Shown here: one piece after another, positions 56,314 through 64,000 of the stretch | Layout of the letters: the number at the start of each line of letters is the position of its first letter | How positions within the stretch are numbered: position 1 is the first letter of the stretch | Assembly (NCBI GenBank): GCA_013399875.1 | Contig: VXAZ01003263.1 | Location: forward strand, 806,001-870,000 | Direction of reading: 5' to 3' | Length of the DNA: 64,000 nt | DNA from: Gymnorhina tibicen | Lineage: Eukaryota > Chordata > Aves > Passeriformes > Artamidae | The notes under the pieces: generated by a model | The model's input: the letters and a program-made list of their open reading frames with translations, nothing else | The model's database searches: none | Told to the model about the DNA's origin: nothing | Program-made: the position numbers and the translations under genes

Positions 56314-59300
56314 TCTCATTTTTTCTGTGGAGCATGTTATGTTTACACAAAATACAATATACTCAAGAAGCATAACTGTGTGTAAATATAAAATCTGAAA
56401 TTCCAGGCAACAATCAGAGGATTTCCTATGTCTTATGGGAAAATTGTTAAGAGTATTATTATGCTAAAATTATCTCTATTCAATACTCTGGCATTATGCT
56501 ATGCAACAGTAACTAACACATAGTGAGGCTGCTCTCATGTCAAATATCAGGGAAATAACTGGTGCATTTGGGCTGAAGGCTTCTGAAAGATTCATGGAGT
56601 TTAAAGGACATTACAGAATACCAGATACTCATACTGTAGCACTGTGGGTGAATCAGGGTTATTGAAGAAATTCTATTAATGCTTTCTGTCATAATTATAC
56701 TCATAAACTGGTTGGGTCATGTTTTCATTTGTTCTGTTTACAAATCTCATAAACTGGATCACTGGTGGTTTTTATCAGTGATAGGACTACTTAAAGGCTA
56801 TTCATCTTGCCACAATGCTACATAGGCAGGAGGCATCAGTGCAGGCAGCACTGGTAACACAGGCTGGAAGAGCTAATTACATCCTTTGGTAAGACCAGCT
56901 TTGGTTACCTTGCAAGACAACTTTTTGGCAAGTACTGGCTCTCTACTGAAAAAGTGAAAAGCAAAGTGAAAGAGACATATTAGAGGCGAAAAGATATGAT
57001 TATTAATATTTTATTACCTGTAAGTGTCAGTGAAGCTTTATCACCCTTATGATTGGGTGAGAACACGTATGTATTGATGATTGCAATAATCATATGCTAT
57101 CATATGCCCCTACCCATAATGTTTTACTCAACAACAAGAGTTTCTTCAAATCCGATTTCATACAGAAGTAAATAGTAATATGAGCTTTGAAATAAACAGT
57201 AGGCAAAGACAAAAATGTTCTTTTAAACTTGTTTGTAATATTAGCATTACAACCTATCATTACTTACAATAGGATAAGGCCATCATAATTTACAAAGAAA
57301 AAAAATCCATCACCAGAGATCACAGAATACAGCTGCAAAAGTGATTAGAACAGTGCAGAAAGTACTTTAATATGAAATGTCTGGAGAGTTCCACTGGTAT
57401 AGTTTATTACAAAAAGAAAAAAAGACAGATGACCTAATTACAGCACCTAAGTATTTTCACTGGGAGAATATACCAAGTACCAGCTTGCCTGTTAATCTAG
57501 CAAAGGGTTTGCACAAAACAAATCAGCATCTGGAAGCTGACAAGAAATTCAAAGGAGAAATAAAGCACATGCTTTTCATCACCTGTGACTAACCATTAGA
57601 GCAACTATCGAAAGGAGAATGCAGAGATTCTCCATTTGTTGATGCCAAGCTTTAGTGGAACTTTCCCAGAAGATGAATTTTTGTGAAAACACAAGATATC
57701 CTGTAGTCATACAAAAGTTGCTGTGTTTCATACAGATAGACATAGTCTGCAATACAGAGAAAGGGAGATTAGGTGATGTAGTGATTCCTTCCTGCTCATA
57801 AATTGAATATATTATGATCAAAACCAATTGTCTGGTTTTGTAACTAAAGCACTGGGTGGTGATGAGCACTGTGCATGCTGAGCTGCTGGTGCAAGCAAAT
57901 ACTTAGTGACATACATGTGCATATATAAATACATATAGTGAGAGACGGAGTGTGCGTTCAGGCCGTGTGGAGTCAGACAACTACAGCCATCCTTCCAGGA
58001 ACAGGTGGACTAAATTCTTCTGGAATAATACTCTGACTTCTAATTTAGGAAGCTTACTCTTTCCTCCATGAGCTGAAAGGACTCAGCCATAGGAGAGTGG
58101 TAGCAGGAGCTCTCTTCACAAGGGCATCAGTCAGATGACTGAAGGCAGGCAATACAAATGATGCTCTCTTAATCTGTGCATGGAGCAATAAACAACAGTG
58201 CTTCACGTTATCAACTACTTGCCAGTCCCATCCCTGTGGACACTAAGCTTTCTGGGCAGAAAAACCTTCTTATTGGGGTATTTCAGTGGGTTAGCCAAGC
58301 AGTTCTCTACCTCAGCTAAAATCCAGGAGCTGCTGTGGCCCCACAGCAGTTTGCTTCCAGTTCTCTCCCTGCAACAGCAGTCTCATTCAGGGCACACAAG
58401 TAACACAGACTTCTTGCAAAGGGACAATGGAAGAAGAAAAGGAAATAAAAACAAGTAATGGCCTAAAGGTTACACTGGTGTCACAGTGAGCAAGCTTAAA
58501 AATTTCAGCCCTTTAGCAAAGGATAGGAAAGTCACTGGATGTGTTAATTTAGCTAGAATTGGTGCTGTTGCTAACCTATGCCTTGGGCTGCTAAGTTGTC
58601 AAGAAATGTAACCATGTTCAAATATCAACCAAAACTAAAAGTTTAAAAAATTCTTTCATTTTTACTAATTGTAAATCTGGTACACAAGGCTTGACTTTGG
58701 ATTTGCACTATGTTTGAAAACATCAAAGTTAACCTACGCAAATACGTTCATCAATCTCCTTGTCTCTGAGCTCCTCCACTGGACACAATCTCCGTGAAGC
58801 AAAACCATGGAAAACCCTGGCACCACCTCCCGTGCAGGCAGTTGATGAATGAAGTAAGTCACCAGCCCCCCTGTCAGTTAAACTGATGTCCCCAGTGCCA
58901 GTTGAACTAAAGAGAAGCAACAAGGCCTTTCCACCCGTCCCCACAGCACTGGCCAGGACAGGGCAGAGGATAAGCCCTGTGTCAGGGACAAACTGCACAG
59001 CACCATTTGCACTAAGAACTCAATTGAAGGGATGTTCCTCAAAGGAGGGCTGAATTTGGTGCTGCTCTCAGTGGGCCACAGACAAAACAGTGCATTTACC
59101 CTCTGCTTCATATGTGGATTTCCTTTTGCAGGTACCTGAGCGACTTCAGGAAACTGAAACTGGGAGCCAGATTTACAGGAGGCACTTGAAATTACCAGCT
59201 GGGCAGGTGGCTGGGGTAAGGGCACCTAAATAGTACAGCAGTTTTACTCTTGATTTAAACTTGTAATGATCAGTCACATCATTTTGGAGCAGTGAATTCT

Positions 59301-62300
59301 GCTCAATTCCTTTAAATACATTTAGCTGCTTAAATATTTTTCCAATCTGATTTCTGTTTAAGTACTATTTCTGCAAAGTTTCAGCTAAATAATTTAGCCC
59401 TTTTTACTAAACAATATAGAAGAGGAGAAACCAAACCAGTGCCATTACTATCCTGTTTCAGTGTATTTCTCTTAACTCTTTCACAATGAAAAGAACCCAT
59501 TAATTGGGTAACTAATTTATTATCCCACTCCTTTCTGTCTTTTAAAGGGACAGGAAAGATCAAATGCTAAATAGGCCATTTTCAATAGACAAAACTACAA
59601 AAGCAGAGATTTCACTGTATCTCTGGGAAAGAAATGCAGGATACCTAGTGCATAGTATTTTGCTTTCTTTCAAACTGATAAACAGCTTCAATATTTTCTA
59701 ACTACCCCTGGTGGAGTGTACTATACTATATAGAAGTATACCACGACCATATAGAAGATTCTAACAGGACATCAATAATTATGCCACCCTTCTGCAAAAA
59801 AAACCCTAAAATGCACTTTCTAAAGCAATTCCCAAAAAGTGTACAAATCAGTGAAAACAACATTCCAACACTTGCCAAACTCCTGCTGATGTGCTGGTGT
59901 TTTAGTTTCTTTATGGATTAACATAATGTATAAATACAAACACAGCAGAATAACCACAGCTGTGGCTCCCCTGGGGCATGACCAGCAATTAGTCTGTACA
60001 AGGATCATGGGTAACACTGCAGACACATGGAGCAGAAACCAGGACCATCATTTTCAGCACAACACAACACGACATAACACAATGTGCTGGGTTTCTCTAC
60101 CGTGTTTGCAATGAGTACCTATGCACTGGAACTGCAATCTCTGTTCAGAAAAACCCACACGATCTCTGAATATTAATGAATTTGCCCTAAGGTCTTGTAG
60201 AGTAAATAAACACCAGTTAATGACTTGCTATGATAAAGAATTCCCGCTCTAGACACTTATGTATTTATTATTGCCCCACAACTGCTTCCTCTAAAGGAAG
60301 CTATGAGAGATTTTTATTTCAAATATACCATAGATGAATGCCCAGATTTGAAGTAAACAAAGTCATGAGTCAGTTAAAAATCAGAAAATCAATGTTGAAA
60401 TAAATCTTCATTATAGTACTAGTGCAAAAAACTTCCCCATGGTAATACGTAAGCCAAAGCAACAAAAATACCCTCAGAAATAACCCACGTCTTCCCACAA
60501 AAATTTAAAATACTTAAGACTTGAAAGCCTCTCCTCAGGTACAGCTCACAGAGCCTGGGCTGCACCTTTGAAGCAAGTGTCTCAAGGGAAAACAAAACTG
60601 CAGGTGGAAACTCTTCTCATGTTTCATCTTAACTAACTCTGTCAAAGGTAGTGGACATCATGAAATTAAGAATTTCAGAAGCACTGCCTGTTAACTTGGC
60701 TATATAACACTACCCTTTTCATGCAGGCTCCTCCCAAGATAAATTAACTCTTAGCAGCCCAAGCAGTGACTCAATCCAACCAGTCTTAGAGCCAGACTGG
60801 AATTGACAGCATCAATTCTCAAAATCATTTACCACTGTCAGCACTTTGCCTGCACAGACACTTCAACAGCTTTAGCTTCTTTCTGCTTCAGCTGTGTATT
60901 TCAGTGTAGCAGATATTCTCTCTACCATGTGTAATAGTTTCAGAGACACAAGATACATGAGTTATCTACCCTTATTTAATAGGCTGGAACTTTCACTGAT
61001 AATAATGGATTCACAAAAAACTTAGCTGTCAGTAACCAAACCAGGTACCAAGAATGGAAATGCTTACTACTATGAGAGGATTTTTTGCAGTATGTGGATG
61101 GATTCATGGGGGCTGTGGCCTACAACACAGCAATTCTGATACTTTTTTTATCAGAAAGATATGTGAGTATCAAATAGCACAACATTTATTTTACCAACCC
61201 TCAGGCAAACCAAATGCCATTTTTCTAATTAACAAGTCCAGACTTCAAAAAAACTCAACCCCCCAAACTTCTCTCTTGACAGTAACTCATGAGATTTCTG
61301 CTGAACTTTATAAAACATGAAACAAAACCCACAGCATGTCTAGGACTGTTGTGATGGAAACATAAAGAAAGGAGTTTAATTATTAATTCTGTAATAGTGC
61401 AGGTAGGTGGGAAAGAATTATCCCTTCCAGAAGCATTGCACTGTAATCCTCTCATTTGCCTATTTAGCTCTACCTCAGGCATAAGCACAGAGGAAGAAAC
61501 AGGAAAGAAGAAATGCAGCCTTCTCTGCACTGCCCTAACAGTCACCATTACCAGACTTAAAAGTGAGTGCAAGCTTAAAAAGAAAACCACACAATTTTGA
61601 TTAATTCATGTAATTTTTGCCCTGAGTAGATCCGTCAGTCTAATCTAAGAAATGACCTTTCAAGTCTTTGGCCCCCAGTTGTGCAAATACTGCATTACTT
61701 TCAGCATGCACACCTTGGAGGTGCCCAACTGCACAGCACTACAGTGAAAGGATTTGCTGTTTCCCACATCTGAATGACCCAAAGTCTGTAGAGTTTTCTC
61801 AAGGTGCATCAGTAATGTGAATTGCAGCCCGCAGCAAAGACAGAGCCAGTACAATTCTCTTAAACAAGGTTTAATATGTGTAGCCAATATCATCAGATTC
61901 ATTTTGGATTAGCTGTAGTTTCCAAGAGATTTTGAAGGTGGGATACGATGGGCACTGTGGTAATACAATCCTGATGTTGCAGAGGCATCAATAAACGCTG
62001 CAAGGGCAGGCTTTAGGAGAAATTACTACAATCAGCTTCAGAGGAGTAGAGATGGCAGGAGCTTTGGACATGGGATTGGAGGAGCAGCTTGTCCCTAAAG
62101 GACCTTTTGCAACTTCATCTTGGGTGGAACCTCAGCTACGCATCACTGTAACAAGATGTATATATATGGGTAATTAATATATTTAAGTTACACTTTTCCC
62201 CTTACATTATAGCAATTGTATGAAATGCTCTAGGCTAGAAGCTGCTGAATCAGGAAATGGATCAGAAGCTAACTAAAATGGCTTTCTAGTTATTGATTCC

Positions 62301-64000
62301 TGCTCTCTGTTTCATGTCAACTTCCTAGAATCCATCCAATACAGGCACAAAAGGGTAATGAGTTTCTGAACCCACACTCTAATAGTGCACACTGCATCAA
62401 AGCTTTCAGTAATTGCCTGGATGCTGCTTCCCAGCAGTACTAAACAACTTAAATATAATTAGCTGGAAGCCCTATGGGCTTCATTTCCCCACTGGAACAC
62501 CTCTTACACTAATCCATTTATCAGGCTGACAGATGACTGAATCACTGGTGCTATGGACCCATTCTACTAATATTTCTCAAGCCCACATTTTGATTTGTGC
62601 TTTATCAGGTACATTTTTGCAAAGGAAAAACCAGTGTTAACAGTGGGGAGAGAACCAAACATAACTCATTCATCTCCTCCCAGTACTGACCAATGTTATT
62701 TGTTTGATTAGCCCACTAAGTATAAAATGCTGGAGTTATCAGGCAGAAAATGAAAATTAAATGTATGCATTATGGAACTATACGATGTCAAAAATAATAG
62801 GGAAACACACAAACACTGAAAAGACTTTTGGAAGTTTTCCAGCTATTCAGAAGTTTCAAGAGAAGTTTGCATAAGAGGACAATTTTCAGCGTATCCTCCT
62901 GAAGATGGCCTGACTACAGCTGCCAAGCTAAAATTTCTTCATACTACTTACTTCTTGTACATCCTTCTGAACAATAGGTGACAAAAGAAATTTTAAAGCT
63001 GTCTGAATTATATTGAATAAACATGAACTGAACATCATGCTGCCACAAAACTATGCACTTTGCAAGCTGCTAGAGAAATCTCATAAAAGTACAAAAACCA
63101 CTTATTTAATTTCCTGAGCGGAATTTTCTGTTGTAATGAAACCCATTTTATCCCTGTGACTTTTATTTCCAGACAGGTTTCTGGAAAGTGGACCTCTTCA
63201 GAGGCTGAAATTATCGGTACTGCTGAAATTATGGGGAGCCAAGGTCTTCCAAAATGTGCCACACTGTGGAAATGAAGTAATTGTAAAAATTCTCACCAAA
63301 TTCTTTTAAATGATGAAAAACATTACTCTAGCATGTTATATGCTTATGCTTCCTTTCTAAGGAGTTGTGGGACAGGAAACAAAAACAGACAAAGCTGGTA
63401 ATGACCAGTAAGAAAGAGGAGTTTTAAAAGGCGCCCTCCTTCTAGAACCATTATATTGTGGTCATTAATCCACATTCTGGCTTGGAAACACAGGATTGAG
63501 CTAAAGAAGTAGCATTGTTTCATCTGTTTATTTCCTCTGGATGTTCTCCTCATGGACACAGAAAATATTGATGTTGAAAAACAATAAAACAAGGAAAGCC
63601 TTCTGGTACTCTACGTGAGCCTGAACAAAATGCTTGTAGTAAAGCCAACAGTCAACATTCAGAAATTCTCCTAAAACTAGTACCACAAATTAACTTGTGG
63701 CCATCAGTATGAATTCAAAGAGTGAACTGAAAAGCTATACTTGAACATTTAACAATGAAATAGATAAGTAAAATACATTCAATGATGTAAACTGACTTAG
63801 CTGGTAAATCAAGCAGCAGCAGCAGGATGAGGTATGGCCAGCAGTTCTTGAGAGCAGCACCAACCACCTCAGAACAAGGCCAAAGAACAGCAGCTACTTG
63901 GACATTACTTGATTTTCAAAAATGCAATCACAGATCTTTACACCACCCGGTAAAGTACTGAGCAGGTTATTAAATACTGAGCTGTTTGAGATTTCTTCAT
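56314..64000. other. unannotated block, no gene seen
   Basis: AT-rich noncoding sequence to the right edge. A few CpGs cluster near 57946-57968, without splice or promoter context. There is no CpG island, coding exon or RNA gene that I can recognise. Confidence 0.55.
60056..60082. repeat. degenerate ACAAC-type pentanucleotide repeat
   Basis: Units such as ACAAC, ACGAC and ATAAC follow one another. It is imperfect and short. Confidence 0.5.

Larger units (their letters stand above)
20162..64000 (-). other. TBL1X: probable 5' UTR intron(s) / upstream region of TBL1X
   Basis: The acceptor at 20162-20163 requires an upstream exon, yet no further coding exon and no CpG-island-like promoter appears between here and the right edge except the small CpG-rich block at 21007-21259. 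Mammalian TBL1X also has noncoding 5' exons separated by very long introns, so an intron continuing past 64000 is the simplest reading. The region could instead hold short noncoding exons that I cannot see by eye. Transcription across it would be right to left. Confidence 0.6.

Overview
This is vertebrate nuclear DNA, almost certainly from a bird. The evidence is several CR1 non-LTR retrotransposon copies in both orientations, one solo LTR of a type I know from modern (probably neoavian) birds, an AT-rich and CpG-poor background, and exons with GT-AG splice sites. There is no sign of bacterial gene organisation. Nearly all open reading frames are chance runs.

The only gene I can prove is TBL1X (transducin beta-like 1, X-linked; autosomal in birds), on the minus strand. 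Three coding exons are visible: the start-codon exon at 20054-20111 (with 50 bases of 5' UTR up to 20161), a second exon at 2910-3055, and the first 110 bases of a third at 1-110 that runs off the left edge. Together they encode about the first 104 residues, the LisH and F-box-like N-terminal part. The WD40 propeller lies to the left of this window. Splice phases agree at both junctions. Diagnostic residues match TBL1X and not its paralogue TBL1XR1.

From 20162 to 64000 there is no further coding exon and no obvious promoter. The simplest reading is that this is a very long 5' UTR intron, with the main promoter beyond the right edge. The exception is a compact, strikingly CpG-rich block at 21007-21259, about 850 bases upstream of the coding exon. 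It has a good minus-strand splice donor and either a TATA-like box or a splice acceptor at its other end. It is the best candidate for an unrecognised TBL1X exon or alternative first exon.

Repeats: CR1 fragments at 1522-1640 (-), 13415-14043 (+), 31118-31682 (-), 43093-43137 (-) and 56151-56313 (-); a much older CR1/L3-like reverse-transcriptase remnant at about 16865-17520 (-); a solo LTR at 55097-55707 (+); and scattered low-complexity tracts. Two small motifs stand out: a tandem CACGTG pair inside a CR1, and a perfect 13-bp hairpin at 24429-24462. I see no tRNA, rRNA, CRISPR or complete protein gene, and no convincing novel multi-gene system.
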